Positions 39,784-52,975 are shown, counted from the first letter of the stretch. The stretch is 64,000 nucleotides of DNA from Letharia columbiana (GCF_014066305.1 NW_023501092.1:1-64000); one strand, 5' to 3'. Made by a program: numbers and translations. Notes: a model not told the origin generated them from the letters alone.

Positions 39784-42700
39784 CTTTAAGAAGTTCTTTT
39801 TTTTAAGGAACTCTCTTTCTTCTTAATTTTCTAAGCTCTTTATTTATATAGTTAAATAGGTGATTATAGACGTTAAAGACGTAGTGAATTATAGCCTTCT
39901 TTTCTCTACTTATTAACTTTATAAATTTATAAAAAGGCCTAATAAGCTAAATCAAATATTGAATCTATTAGAAATTAATCGAAAATTATTCAGACGTCTA
40001 GACTATAGTTTCTATTTATGATTATTTCTTATCACTTAATCTTAAATAGATAGTTAATCTATTCTCTAAGAAGTATATAATATTAGTATAAAGAAGTAGA
40101 GCGCGGATTAATATCTGATAAGTTGAATCTTAGCGAGTCTTAATATTCTAAAAGAGCTTAAGAAGGCGTTTCTAATAATATTACTTCTTTTTAAAAGATT
40201 AATATTCGTCTAATATTAAAACGTCTTTATCTTAAAGTCGTTTAGCTTATAGTGTAAAAAAGATCTCTTTACGCTGGCCGTTAGCATTAATATATATAAC
40301 GATTTTTCGAATCTTAATATAATTAATAATATAATAACTAGAATAATAATAAGAAATATTATATCTTTACTAGGGTTATCGGTAGGTTAATTATACTTAT
40401 TTAAACTTAGTTCTTATCTTCTTTATTATCTTAGCTTCTCTAAAATTTCTTATTTATTAAAGTAATTCTAATATTATCTAGAAGTTCTTTTAAGGCTAGT
40501 TAAATAATGTACGCTATATAGAGAATATATTGTAAATAATTTAAGAACTCAAATTCTTTAATATTAAGTAGGTTATTTATTACGGAAATAGAAAGATAAG
40601 TAACTAAATCGTTAAAGAGTATATTATTATTACTAGCGTTATTAGTTATAAGTTTAAGTATACGAGATTAAATCTTATATTTTATAAGAATTAGATTAAT
40701 AATACTTATAAGTTTCTAGTTAGTATATTTACCTTCGATATACTCGAAGTCTATAAGAATCTCGTATTATTATTAGTTGATATTAATAAAAAAGGCTAGA
40801 ATTATTATAAATAATTAGCGGTTATAAGATAATTAATAATTTAGAGCTAGAGAGACTTTAGTATTATCGACTAATAAATTCTTTAGTAATCCCACCTCTA
40901 GCTTTATAGCTTTTCTTATTAATCGATTCTTTATAGTAAATATCGACTTTAATTATATATTAAAGTCGAGATAGTGTAAGAGTTATAATATCTTAGAATT
41001 ATTAGCGATTATAAATGGAATATCGGCATTTACGATCTAGTAACGAAATTATTCCGAGAAGTCTTCGCGTGTAAGCTTTCGGCCTTCTAGTGTTATAAGA
41101 GAATCTTAATATTATCTTTTCTAGAGTAAATAGTAAGCTAGATATTCTATTCATCGTTTTATTTATTAATAGTCTATATTATCTAGCTTAGAAATATATC
41201 TAATTTTTATAATTATTAACTAGGTTCGTTTATTATAAACTACTTAAATTAGATTTCTTAATATATTTCTTAGACTTAATATATACTATTATATCGCTTA
41301 TTCCGTAACCTATAAATAGATAAATTAGAATCTCATCGCAGTAACGATAAATAATATATGGCTTCTTAAAACCGACGAGCGCACATTCGTTGAATTATAT
41401 TTACTTCTAGAATTTTCTAATTTCTAAGCCTTAATGAATAGATTAACGGTCGCTACTAGGTTTAAACTAATTCTATACGATCTATACTATCTTTATTCAC
41501 TACTACATCTATTATTTCTTATTATTAATATCAAAAAGAAAGTAAGATTTATTACTACCTTTACGCTAAAATATATTTATCGATATCTTATACTAAATAT
41601 CGTTAATTAAGGAAGTCGAGTCTACGCTAAATAAAGGTCTAGTTAATATCTTAAGATTAAGATATTTAAAGAGAAACTGAAAGAGATATGTAAATGAATA
41701 AAATGTTAGAAATAAAATGGGATTAATATTTAATATATAAATTCTATCTTCTCGCTATAATAGAAACTTATATCGCTTTAATAACTTATATCGCTTTGAT
41801 AATATATCGCTATATTATTCTCGACATTTTAAATTAAAGATTAATCTTTTCTAATTAGCGTTATAATTAGCGATTATATATTTAAGAGTATATAATAATA
41901 CTAATATAAAATTGATATTTAACTTTATCGATTTGAAACTCTAATTAGCTTAGCTATTAACGCTTCCCTACTTAATATAATATATACTTTATTCGCTTTA
42001 ATATTAGTACTTATTTACTATTATATTATTTTAATTATTAGAATTAAGAATTATATCTATTTAATTAATATTCTAGTCGCTAGCTATATTAATAAGAGCG
42101 TATATTAATATCTTAGAATTATTAAACTCATTCTATTAGACGTTAATATAGAATTGAAATCTAATTTAAGCGCTTTAATAATTTAATTAGCTAGACTAGT
42201 TACCACCTAAATCTTCTATATATAAAAATTAAATCTTTCGCCGCGCTAAGACTATTCTTAAGTATCGATATCTTTCTTATTAATACGACTCTCTCTTATT
42301 CGAGTAATATTATAATATCTTTTACTCGGGCGTTAAAATATTAAAGTATTACGTTCTTCGCTTTTAATTAAGCGATATCGTCTTTAAGTCGATGTCTTTA
42401 GTCTCGTAAAAACGATAATTGGTTCGTTATAGGCGAAGGCGAAAAAGAAATAATATCTTCTTCTATCTTTATAATAGAAGAAGAGGAGAAAGTAAGTAAA
42501 TTAATTATAAGCTGTACGCGGCCCGGCGTCTAAGGATAACGAATTAATAAAGTTATAATATTAGAATAAAGAGCTCTTCTTATAACTAGTAAACGTGAGA
42601 TTAAATAGAAATTAATTAGATTAATAAGATTATCTTTAGTAGATATACCGCGTATATAAAGGATATCGAAATATACGGAATACGTATGAAATACGGGAGG

Positions 42701-44078
42701 GGGCGTATATATATAGCTGTGGATATCTAAAGTACATTTGAAATATAGGAAGAAGCGCTTATATATAGCTCTACGATGCGTATTAGTAAAAAAGAAATTA
42801 ATCTCTTTTTCTAGTTAACTTTCTAATTAACGTTTAGACTTAATCTATCTTTAAATAATATTTTATTCTAATAAGATTTTAGTTATATGATATTAGTTAG
42901 CTTAATAATAGATACTTAGTATTATTCTTTTCTAATCTACTCTCTTCTTTCTTAAAAATTCTTTCTATTATTATAGTATTTACATTATAATATACTCGTT
43001 TATTACGATACTATCTATATCTAAAGAAAATAAAATTATTTTCTTTATACCCTACAGTTAAATTAGATTAACGGTATTATTTTTATAAAGTAAATATACG
43101 TTTAATAGCGCTATATCTCTTAATGCGATAACTAATTATAATATTAATTATAATTCGTTAATATATAGCATTATTATCTATCAAAGCTATTAACTCGATA
43201 ATCGCGGAAATTTAGAAAATTCTTAATGATTTATTAATTACTAATCTAGGCTCATCTAAATTATCAAAGCGAAGTAAAAATAAGACTTCGCTAAGGCGAA
43301 GATTAGGAGATTATACGCGAAGTTTGAAAAGTATAACTATAAATAAAAAAAGTGCGTAGTTACGTCGATTACGTATATCTAAATTAAATAGTAAGTTAAT
43401 TATATACGCTAATTATATTATTACTAATTAGACTTTAAAGCTTATATATTAAAGGAAATCCGCGGATAGCAGAGATTAACGATCTTAATTATTTCTTAGA
43501 TCGTATTCGCTCGAATAGTAAAGGAGATCTTGATTTATATAGCTTCAAAATCGGTTAATTCGCTTCGAATTTAACCCTCTATACTATACGCACTTTAAGA
43601 AGCTATAAAGATAAAATTAGCGAGTGATTTTAATAATATAACTTATTCTTTAGTAATCGTAAATAAAGAAAATTACTAACTAATACCTAGCGGCTTAATT
43701 ATATATATTTTATATAAAAAGGATTACTTTATAATCGAAAGATATATAGCTTCTTAGATAATTACGATAAGATATAAGCTTATAAATAATAATATAGTGT
43801 TATTAAAGTCTAGACGTAGTTTTTACGAAAAGGAAATATATAATAAATAAAAGAAAAACTATTCTAAGTTGAGGATAAGATATTCTAATTATTATTCTAC
43901 TTATTACGCTTAATTAATAATATTTAGCTATTATACTTAATCTAATAACTTTATATATTTTATATTTATAGAATAAAACTTCTTAAATCGATTTAAATAT
44001 AGGTATACATCTATAAAAATATCACTGCTCTAATAAAAGAGGCTTCTCGTCCTAAAATCTATACTAAATCGAAGGTCG

Positions 44079-44446
44079 TATCTCTATATTCGACAGCTTT
44101 AGTTTCTATAGTTACTACTAGTATCGCGACCAAATTTATATAATAATAGTACGCCTTTCTTATTAGCGAGTATTTCTATGTTCGATAGCTTTAATTCTTA
44201 TAGTTACTACTAATATCGCGATCAAATTCGTATAATAATAGCACGCCTTTCTTATTAGCGAGTATCTCTATATTCGATAGCTTTAGTTTTTATAGTTATT
44301 ATTAATACCGCGACTAAATTCATATAGTAATAGTACGCCTTTTTTATTAACGGGTATTTCTATATTCGATAGCTTTAGTTCTAATAGTTATTACTAATAT
44401 CGCGACCAAATTCGCATAGTAATAGCACGCCTTTCTTATTAGCGAG
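44079..44446. repeat. 92-bp tandem array, four units
   Basis: TATNTCTAT(A/G)TTCGA recurs at 44,079, 44,171, 44,263 and 44,355, exactly 92 bp apart, with the next start at 44,447. Units share ATCGCGACCAAATTCG and AGCACGCCTTTCTTATTAG. As 92 is not a multiple of three it is unlikely to be coding. It lies inside the large hAT element, where subterminal or internal arrays sometimes bind transposase; that role is only a guess. Confidence 0.9.
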
Positions 44447-44965
44447 TATATTAATAATCGTAAATAGCTAAAATACGGTAGAAAATAGTAAGCGATCTTT
44501 AGTAATATCCGGTTCTAAATCTATAGCTTCTTTATCTTATCTAGAAGTAAAGATATTTATATTTAGAATTTGAAGTAAGTAAATTCTAATATATAGTTAA
44601 TAAATATCTAGATATAAATCTTCTAGTACTTCTCGCTAAGCGTTTAACGCTTAAAAGAAGAATATTAATCTTTAATTACGCTTATATAAATCTTTCGAAA
44701 AAAAGCTATATATTAATAGAAAGTCTTAGCTTATATTAATTTTAATTATAAAGATAATTATAATTATAATCTTAAATGTAATTAGATATATAAGTTATAA
44801 GACTTATTACTAGCTAGCAAATAAAAAATTAGATTCTATTAATTATTCTATTTAATATCTTATTTATTATAAGAATATAGAGTTATCTTTTAAAAGCGAA
44901 ACTTTAAAGACGATAGTCGAATAATATAATATATATATAATATAAAATCTCACGAACTACGCGTT

Positions 44966-47036
44966 AAAAGGGAAGCTTCGAAATTATAAGATTAATTAAA
45001 ATTTAATAGCGATAAATCTCGCGTAAAGCTTAAGCTATAGCTCGCGTTAGTGATATATAATAAGGATAATAATAGCTAGAAGAATATGTTATCTAGTTTC
45101 TATTAATACTTTAATATTACTAAAGTAAAAGCGATATCTATTAAAGCGGCGGCGATATCTATTAAAGTGGCGGCGGTATCTATTAAAGTAGCGGCGATAT
45201 CTAATAAACGCTTTATTATAACGCTTTTAAATAGATTATTACCTCGCGTAGTCTAAAATAATATTAGCTTTTTCGAGGAGCTAGTAATAATAAATTAAAT
45301 ATATATAAGTTAAGCTCTTTATGCGGCCTATCTACGTATTAGCTTAAAGTTATTAATAGATAAAGAATAAATATACGACTTAACATCTGCGTTATATTTT
45401 AGATATTACTATAATAATATTAGGTTACTTAAATAGAAGTCTAAGATATAAAGAAGATAGTCTTATAAGAAGAAGGGTTAATATAAAAAGAAAGTCTTAG
45501 AGAGGAGGGAAAGCTTAGATATCTATCGCGTATACTAAATATTTAGATTACTTTAAATCGTCTAGCTTATTTCAAGTATTAATAGGTAACGCGCTTCCTC
45601 TTCAATTTTAAAGATTTAAGCTTAAGCGAATTATACTTATTAAGCGCTATTATCTAGTACGATTTTATCTACTTCTATAATATTTATAATTATTATTATA
45701 GCCCGTATAGATTAAAAGATAAGATATCTAAGAGAGCGAATTAATAAATAATTATCTTTATCTAACTTAATTAAAATAAAACTATTATAACTTATTAAAA
45801 TTTTCGCGTATTTCATTTTTATTTTCTTTTCTTTATATAAATAATTATTCTTTTAATTTAAAAACTATAATTAAAATAGCACGCGGTATATATTCTCTAT
45901 ATTTCTAACTTCGATACTTACTAGAATTAATACACTTTTTAATAAAATAAGTATTAATTAAAATTAAGTATAGCTTAGTATCTATAAATATCCATATAAG
46001 CCCTTTAATTCCTTTATATATATTTATTAATTTATCTTTTTATAGCGATTAAAGTAGAAGATATTAAGTCTAATAATTTACTATAATAGATATTAAATAC
46101 TAATAACGATAACGATATTAAAGAGTCTTAATGTAAGTTAGTTAGACGGCGATTAGGCCTTTAGCTAAAACGAAAAGTAAAGAATAAGCTTAATAAAAAT
46201 AAAAATATTAAGAGATCGCGATAGCGAATAAATATGTTTACGTTTAAGGAGAAACTAGTTAAAAAAGTAAAGAAAGTCGATATATTAGCTATTAACTACG
46301 CTATAGCCCGTAATAAGCGTAAAGCTAGATATATTAATATATCGCAATTAAAATAGAAGTAAGCTCTTAAGAAAATTAGATAAAATATAATAGATAAACG
46401 ATAAGTAGCTTCTAATTCTAGTCATTATTCTAGTAAACTTACATTTTAATAATATCGTATAAAAAAAATACGTGAGCGTGATTTAGAGGAAGTCTAGAGT
46501 TCCGCTTATTACGCGAACTATCGTATATATAAATAAAGATAAGAGCTTAAATTAGAAGAAAATAGATAATATCGAAGCTAAATAAGATATAAGTATTAAG
46601 AATAATTTTACTATACGCGCTAATGATTAAGTAGACTTTATCTTTTAAATTATTCGAAAGCGCGATATAAAACTTAATGATAAGCTCTATCGTAGTTTAA
46701 ATATAATAGTATTAACGCGTTAGCTAATAAGCATCGAGCTATTATAGAAATCTTAAGATATTAAATACGATTACGCCTAAAAGATAAAATTATAAATCTT
46801 TATTAATATATAATTAATCTAATATATAGTAATGAAAAGTTTACTACGAAAGTTACGCTATCTAAATTAAACTTTAATCTTAGTTATTACTCTTATTATT
46901 ATATAAGTAACGCGAAGCTATCTCTTATTCGAGTATATTTAATTCTTAATTTTAATTATTATTATAGATATCGTTAATTCGTTCTAGAATTATTAAATGT
47001 ACTTTTATATACTTCTTATATCTTATCTTTTTTTAA
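44966..47036 (+). repeat. 2.1-kb direct repeat, copy 1, within the large hAT element
   Basis: Colinear with 47,511-49,595, from AAGGGAAGCTTCGAAATTATAAG to CTTTTATATACTTCT. Near its start, about four 21-bp units of GCGATATCTATTAAAGCGGCG (45,130-45,205) would encode Ala/Lys-rich repeats. Plus-strand frames have scattered TAG/TAA stops. One short open stretch (46,234-46,356, 40 codons, beginning MFTFKEKLVKKVKKVDILAI) has a clear, mutated counterpart in copy 2, which suggests former coding. I cannot name the protein. It could be an unrelated transposon that jumped twice, or a tandem duplication of hAT cargo. Confidence 0.82.
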
Positions 47037-47510
47037 TTAGATAGCGATTAAACTCTAAATTAAAATAAATATTTAGAAGAGGAAAGTTTATAAGTGCTTG
47101 ATTGTATGATTTTATTTTTCTTACGCTTCTTCTAATTACTTAAGTAATCGATAATATATAACTATATCTTATAGTTATATTTATAATAATTAGCTGATAA
47201 GTTAACTAAATTATATAAAGATAAGTATACTCTTATCTTTGATTTAAACGGCTTAGCTAAGATAATCGCGAGATTTAGATTCTTTTTCTATAATGTAACT
47301 CGCTTTCTATATATTATATAAAGGTAGACATTTATTTAAATAGAGATTATTAGAGCTAATTATAAAGCGTAGTAATAAAAGGCTTATTCTTAAACTGACG
47401 AACTAGAAAGGCTTTTATTATCTTATATAATACTTTAAGAGCGAATCTTTAAATGTGATAGCGCTTTAATAGATCTTAATTAAGTATAATCTTATAAATT
47501 AGATACTAAA

Positions 47511-49595
47511 AGGGGAGCTTCGGAATTATAAGATTAGTTAACTTTTAATAATAATAAATCTCGCGTAAAGCTCGAGCTATAGCTCGCGTTAGTTATATAT
47601 AATAAGTATAATAATAATTAGAAGAATATATTACTTGATTTTCATTAATGCCTTAATACTATTAAAGTAGAGGCGATATCTATTAAAGTAGGGGTAGTAT
47701 TTATTAAAGCGGCGGCGGTAGCGGTTAAAGCGGTGGCGGTATCTGGTAAAGACTTTACTTTAACGCTGCGTTTAGCACTCTAGAATAGTATTAGCTTTTT
47801 CGAAGAGCTATTAATAATAGATTAAGTGTATATAAGTTAAGCTCTTCGCGTGGTCTATCTATATATTAGCTTAAAGTTATTAAAAGATAAAGAATAAATA
47901 TATAGCTTAATAACTATGTTATACTTTTAGTATAGCTATAATAATATTAGATTACTTAAATAGAAGTTTAATATATAAAGAAGATAGTCTGATAATAAGA
48001 AGGGTTAATATAAAAAAGAAAGTCTTAGAGGGGAAGAAGAGGGGAAGGAAAGCTTAGATATCTATCGCGTATATTAAATTTTTAGATTACTTTATATTAT
48101 CTAGCTTAAATTAGATATTAATAAAGCGCTTTCTCTTTAATTTTAAAGATTTAAGCTTAAGCAAATTACGCTTATTAAGCGCTATCATCTAATATAATCT
48201 TAGCTACTTTTATAATAATTATAATTATTATTATAGCTCGCATAGATTAAAAGATAAAAGATTTAAGAGAGCGAGCTAGTAAGTAGCTATTTTTACCTAG
48301 TTTGACTAATATTAAACTACTATAACTTATTAAAATTTTCGCGTATTTCATTCTTACTTTCTTGTTTTTAAGTCTTACTATCTTTATAGAAATAATTATT
48401 CTTTAAGTCAAACTCTATAATAACATATTTATAATAGCGCGCGGTATATATCTTCTTTATTTCTGATATCGGTATTTACTAGAATTAACGCACTTTTTAA
48501 TAAAATAAGCTTTAATTAAAACTAAGAATAGCTTAGTATTCGTAGATATTCGTATAAGCCCTTTAATTCTTTTATATATATCTACTAATTTATCTTTTTA
48601 TAATAATTAAAGTAGAAGAGACTAAGTCTAATAATTTACTATAATAAATATTAAATACTAATAATAATAGCGATATTAAAAAGTCTTAACGTAGGTTAAT
48701 TAAGCGGCGATTAAGCTTTTAGCTAAAATAAAAAATAAAGAATAAGCTTAGTTAAAATAAAAATACTAAGAAATCGCGATAGCGAATAAATACGTTTATA
48801 TCTAAGGAGAAGCTGATTAAAAAAATAAAGAAAGTCGATATCTTAGCTGTTAATTACGCTGTAATTATTAAAAAGCGTAAAGTTAAGTATATTAATATAT
48901 CGTTATTATAATAGAAGTAAACTCTTAAGTAAATTAGATAAGATATAATAGATAAGCGATAAGTAATTTCTAGTTCTAATTATTATTCTAGTAGATTTAT
49001 ATTTTAATAATATTATATAAAAAAAGCACGCGAGCATAATTATAAAGAAGTCTGAAGTTTTACTTATCGCGCGAATTATTATATACGCAGATAAAGATAG
49101 AAGCTCGAATTAAGAGGAAATAAATGATATCGAAGTTAAATAAGATATAAGTATTAAGAATAATTCTACTATACGCGCTAATGATTAAGTAGATTTTATT
49201 TTTTAAGCTACTCGAGAGCGTGATATAGAACTTAATAATAAGCGTTACTATAGTTTAAATATAATAATATTAACGCGCTAGTTAATAAGTATTAAGCTAT
49301 TATAGAAATCTTAAAATATTAAACGCAATTACATCTAGAAGATAAAATTATAAATCTTTACTTATATATAATTAATCTGGCGTATAATAATAAAAAGTCT
49401 ACTACGAAAGCTACGCTATCTAAGTCAATATTTTAACTTTAATTATTATTATCGCTATTATACGAGTAACGTAAAGTTATCTTTTATTCGAGTATATCTA
49501 ATTCTTAATTCTAATTATTATTATAGACATTATTAATTCGTTCTAAAATCATTAAATATACTTTTATATACTTTCTATATCTAATCTTTTTTTAT
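47511..49595 (+). repeat. 2.1-kb direct repeat, copy 2, within the large hAT element
   Basis: Matches 44,966-47,036 with about 470 bp between the copies. It retains the Ala/Lys-type minisatellite (47,660-47,755, more G-rich here: AAAGCGGCGGCGGTAGCGG) and a plus-strand frame containing KDFTLTLRLAL, SISFFEELL and KKESLRGEEEGKESLDIYR separated by stops compatible with former Trp/Gln. The second copy of the 40-codon stretch reads TFISKEKLIKKIKKVDILAV. Unidentified. Confidence 0.82.
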
Positions 49596-50184
49596 ATATC
49601 GCGAGAAGATAGCTTAAAGGAATATAGCTTGTTATATCAAGCTGCGATACTTTCGAGAGAATACTAAGAAATATATTAACTTTTCTAAACTGGCGGTTTA
49701 ATAAAAAGATTATAATTATAATACGCATAATTTTATACTAGATAGCGATATCGAAAATATGTAATAGACGTATAAAATTATCGTCGACGACTTTAATTAC
49801 GAAGTGTCGGCGGATTTCGCGTAGCTGACATTAGAGAAAGATAAGCTTTTCTTATTATTAGTAGATATAGCTCGCTTTCTTTTATATATATAGAGTAATA
49901 AAATATAATCGCATTTAATTTTATATCTTATTAATTTAGCGTAGTCGTTAACTAGAATAATAATTAGAATAGCTACTTCTAAATATAGAAATCCTAATCG
50001 AGATATCTTATATATATACTATACTATAATATAATTTCATAGATATATTATATCGTAGTATATACCGCCAAGATCTTATATTATATTAGATATGAAATTC
50101 TATAAATCTTAATAACTTATATTATATTAGAGTATAGTATAGTAGATTAATATCTTATATTATATTATACCTTTTCGGTTAGTA

Positions 50185-50390
50185 GTTAAATCTTTTAAAT
50201 AATAAAATAGCTATTAAAGTAAGATATCGAATAATTTTAATTCGTTTAAATATATATTATTTAATATTTCTTTTATAGAGACTTAATTATTATAGTAGAT
50301 TCTTCTCTTATAACGTTATTATAGTAATCTATTATATTAATATAAGTAAAGATCTATAAATTAAATTTATATTTTTTTTTTAATTAGAGC
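50185..50390. repeat. Right part of target repeat W
   Basis: GTTAAATCTTTTAAATAATA followed by AAATAGCTATT and TTTCTTTTATAGAGACTTA matches 55,266-55,390. Together with 37,349-37,463 it forms one uninterrupted W copy. Confidence 0.82.
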
Positions 50391-50612
50391 TATCGAGTAA
50401 ATTTAATAAATAGTCTTTAATAAGCGAACTTTAATACTTTAATAATTATAAAATAAATTTTTAAAATTCTTAAAAATTCGAAAAGCGTAAATAGCGCTTT
50501 AAAAATAAAAAAATTAATAAAAAAATTAAATAAAAAATAAAAAAGTTATTACTATTATAAATAACGTATATCTATTTTTTTAATAAAGAAGATATAAAGA
50601 GCGAGATTTTAA

Positions 50613-51619
50613 TACTAGTCGAAAAGATATAATATATCTTATAAAGTATTTTATATTAAGTAATATTATATTATACTCGAGTATAATATAAATAGAGTTA
50701 AATATTATATTATTTTTCTAATATAAGTTTAAAATCTTAATAATATATTCTACGATATTATAGCTACTACTATTATCTATTATAATTATTACTATTATAG
50801 CTATCTCTATTATAACTATCTCTATTATAATTATTTCTATTATAGCTATCTCTATTATAACTATTTCTATTATAGCTATTTTTATTATAATCGCTTTTAT
50901 TATAATCGTCTTTATTATAATTATCTCTATTATAATTATTCTATTATAACTATTATATAATAATAAACTATTTTAATAATAAATAATAGTAGTTATAATA
51001 GTAATAGTTATAATAATAATAGTTATAATAATAATAATTATAATAATAATAGTTATAATAATAATAGCTATAATAGTAATAGCTATTAAAATATTAGATA
51101 TATAATATATAAAACGAATAAATTAATTCTCTAGAATTTCTTCGAGATTAGATTCTAAATATAGTATAAAATTAAATAGCTAAAAAATATAGTAGCTAAA
51201 ATATATAGAGATTATATTTCGATAATAAATATAATAATAATAGATATAATAGTAGTAGATATAATAATAATAAATATAATAATAATAAATATAATAATAG
51301 TAGATATAATAGTAATAGATATAATAGTAATAGATATAATAGTAATAATTATAATAGATAATAATAATAGCTATAGTTAATTAGAATAATAATTAAAATA
51401 ACTACTTATACTTCTAAATATAGAAATCTTAATAAGAATATTTTATATATATACTATTTCGTAATATAATATTATAGATATATTATATCGTAGAATATAT
51501 CGCTAAGATTTTATATTATACTAGATATAAAATTATATAAATCTTAATAACTTATATTATATTAGAGTATAATATAATAAATTAATATCTTATATTATAT
51601 TATATCTTTTTAACTAGTA
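50613..51619. mobile_element. hAT-type foldback MITE, copy 3 (1.0 kb)
   Basis: TACTAGTCGAAAAGATA begins the B arm; the right end reads CTTTTTAACTAGTA (A arm). Flanks GATTTTAA and AATTTTAA agree at 7 of 8 positions, a decayed target duplication. The centre has long ACTATTATAACT arrays in both orientations. It also has an extra unique segment (about 51,090-51,235, including TAATTCTCTAGAATTTCTTC) that reappears inverted in copy 4, so copies 3 and 4 form a longer subfamily. Confidence 0.88.
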
Positions 51620-51660
51620 AATTTTAATAATTACGAATGTTAATTTATTTATTTACGATA

Positions 51661-51790
51661 ACTTAGTCGATCTAATTAAAAAGTATAGCGAACTCGAATT
51701 TATAATTAACTATATATATAAATTTAAGATTTTTAAGCTTAATTCTATCTTATTCTTTTATATATATTAATAATAAAGATAATAAATTAA
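51661..51790. repeat. Dispersed 125-bp repeat V, copy 1
   Basis: ACTTAGTCGATCTAATTAAA to TATTCTTTTATATATATTAAT recurs at 56,666-56,800 and 57,867-57,985 in the same orientation. In the latter two it directly follows the Helitron-proximal repeat, so the combination is one composite unit. Confidence 0.75.
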
Positions 51791-52348
51791 ATTATAGTAA
51801 TATTCTTCGCTTATTAAGTAATAATTTAATATAAAATTATAGAGAGTATATAACGTAAGATCTTAGAGAGCTAAGTCGTATTTTTAATATTAAGAGTTTT
51901 ATTACTACTTAATTTCTTCGTAATATTCTCTATATTCGTTTATTATAGTAATTTCTCTTATCTTAATTAAGTAAATTAATATAAGATTATAGAGAGTAAA
52001 CTTATTATATTACTACTATTAATAATTATCTTTATAATATTCTTTATAATATTCTTTATATTCGCTTATTATAGTAACTTCTCTTATTCTAATTAAGTAA
52101 ATTAATATAAGATCGTAAAGAGTATAGAGATCTATATCGAAAGTTTTATACTCGCTAAGACTCTTATACTTAGACTTCGAATAACGTTTTATCTAAAGAA
52201 CTATCTAGATAATACGTCTAGAATTCTTCGAAATCGTATTTAATTCTAGCTAGATTTTAGAGCTTAATATCTCTATTAAGTTAAAAGAAGTATTTAAAGT
52301 CTTATTTATACGCTATAAGAAGAGATTTCTAAACTTTCTCTCTATAGA

Positions 52349-52475
52349 TATTAGAAATAGTTTCTACGAGAACTCTACGAAGTTTTTACGAATAGATATT
52401 TAGATCTAAATAGAGATATCTAATTATTAAGCGTAGATATTCTCGAAATTAGCTTTTTTAACTAAGTTACTAATA
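52349..52475. repeat. Dispersed repeat shared with 57,251-57,375
   Basis: TTAGAAATAGTTTCTACGAG through TTTTTTAACTAAGTTACTAATAATA matches 57,251-57,375 closely. It may be part of a degraded retroelement body; no domain is recognised. Confidence 0.7.
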
Positions 52476-52835
52476 ATAATATCTATACTTTATTTTCGAG
52501 TCGATTATAGTCTAAAGTATTTAGCTAGTAATTACTTCGAAGCGATACTAGTTATTATCGAAGATAATACGCTTAATTATTAAAAAATTAAGAGTCGAGA
52601 ATTCGAGAATACTTATATCCTCTATTAAAAATTAGAAATTTAATTTTTTTAGAGAGTCGCTCGGGTAATAGTTACGTCGAAGGCGAGCTTCGAAGTTAAA
52701 TACTTTCGAATAGAACGCTCTATATAAATAAGATTTTCGAGTAGAATAGCTTTATTTCAATAAGGATATTTCGAGTAGAATATCTTAGAGTTAAAAAGCT
52801 CTAGAAGTAAACGCTCGAAAAAGAAATCTCGATGT

Positions 52836-52975
52836 TATAAGATATCTTAGAAATACTTATAAAGTTACTAGCGTAGACTTAATACTATATATATTTATCT
52901 ATAAACTATATAGATAATTAATATCTTTTATATTATATATATATATGAGTTAAATTATAATAATTTCTTAATAAT
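52836..52975. repeat. Direct repeat, left member (LTR-like?)
   Basis: TTATAAGATATCTTAGAAAT through ATATATATATATGAGT matches 54,028-54,155 at the great majority of positions, about 1.2 kb apart in direct orientation. The pair may bracket an element (solo or small LTR-type) but I saw no convincing target duplication. Confidence 0.6.

Larger units (their letters stand above)
38230..41430 (-). pseudogene. hAT-superfamily transposase, RIP-inactivated and MITE-interrupted
   Basis: Minus-strand translation through stops gives successive hAT landmarks. These are a BED-finger-like start (GFKKPYIIYRYCDE, about 41,310-41,380), IVNADIPFIIANNSKIL (about 41,000-41,050), SLALNY*LSYNR at the first catalytic Asp (about 40,820-40,855), and DFEYIEGKYTN. 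LKLITNNASNNN at the second Asp follows (about 40,625-40,660), then KTR*DSTYQILIRAL (about 40,095-40,140). The dimerisation block is NILYSPAGAIAYKRYF plus AKRHYSA (about 38,435-38,505). Both Asp codons are now AAT, and the family Cys/His positions are Tyr; most of these are TpG/CpA transitions. A MITE with its 8-bp duplication (38,996-39,783) splits the frame, and excising it rejoins ELLKALK to TAREKL in frame. Coding length without the MITE is about 2.4 kb, normal for hAT. The exact start and stop are not determinable. Confidence 0.92.
37464..50184 (-). mobile_element. Large hAT element carrying transposase, 12.7 kb
   Basis: The left end is TACTAGCCGGAAAGG (B arm) and the right end, reverse-complemented, TACTAACCGAAAAGG (A arm); these are the same two arms found on the short MITEs. 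GTTAAATG at 37,454-37,461 and GTTAAATC at 50,185-50,192 look like a target duplication, 7 of 8, with an extra AC on the left. Removing the element joins two halves of repeat W exactly as they occur at 54.4/55.3 kb, which supports one insertion. Inside are a hAT transposase relic (minus strand), a nested MITE, a 92-bp tandem array and two 2.1-kb direct repeats. CA/TG and G+C are higher than in neighbouring DNA, suggesting a younger or less RIPed insert. About 8 kb of the interior is unassigned: it may be cargo or later nested insertions. Confidence 0.85.

Noticed and set aside
45130..45205. GCGGCG-containing 21-bp repeats as a regulatory array
   Set aside because: They translate in one frame to Ala/Lys repeats and recur in the second 2.1-kb copy within the same candidate frame, so a coding minisatellite is the simpler reading.
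46234..46356. 40-codon open frame as a small independent gene
   Set aside because: Its counterpart in the second 2.1-kb repeat is mutated and lacks the ATG; more likely a fragment of a larger dead frame.
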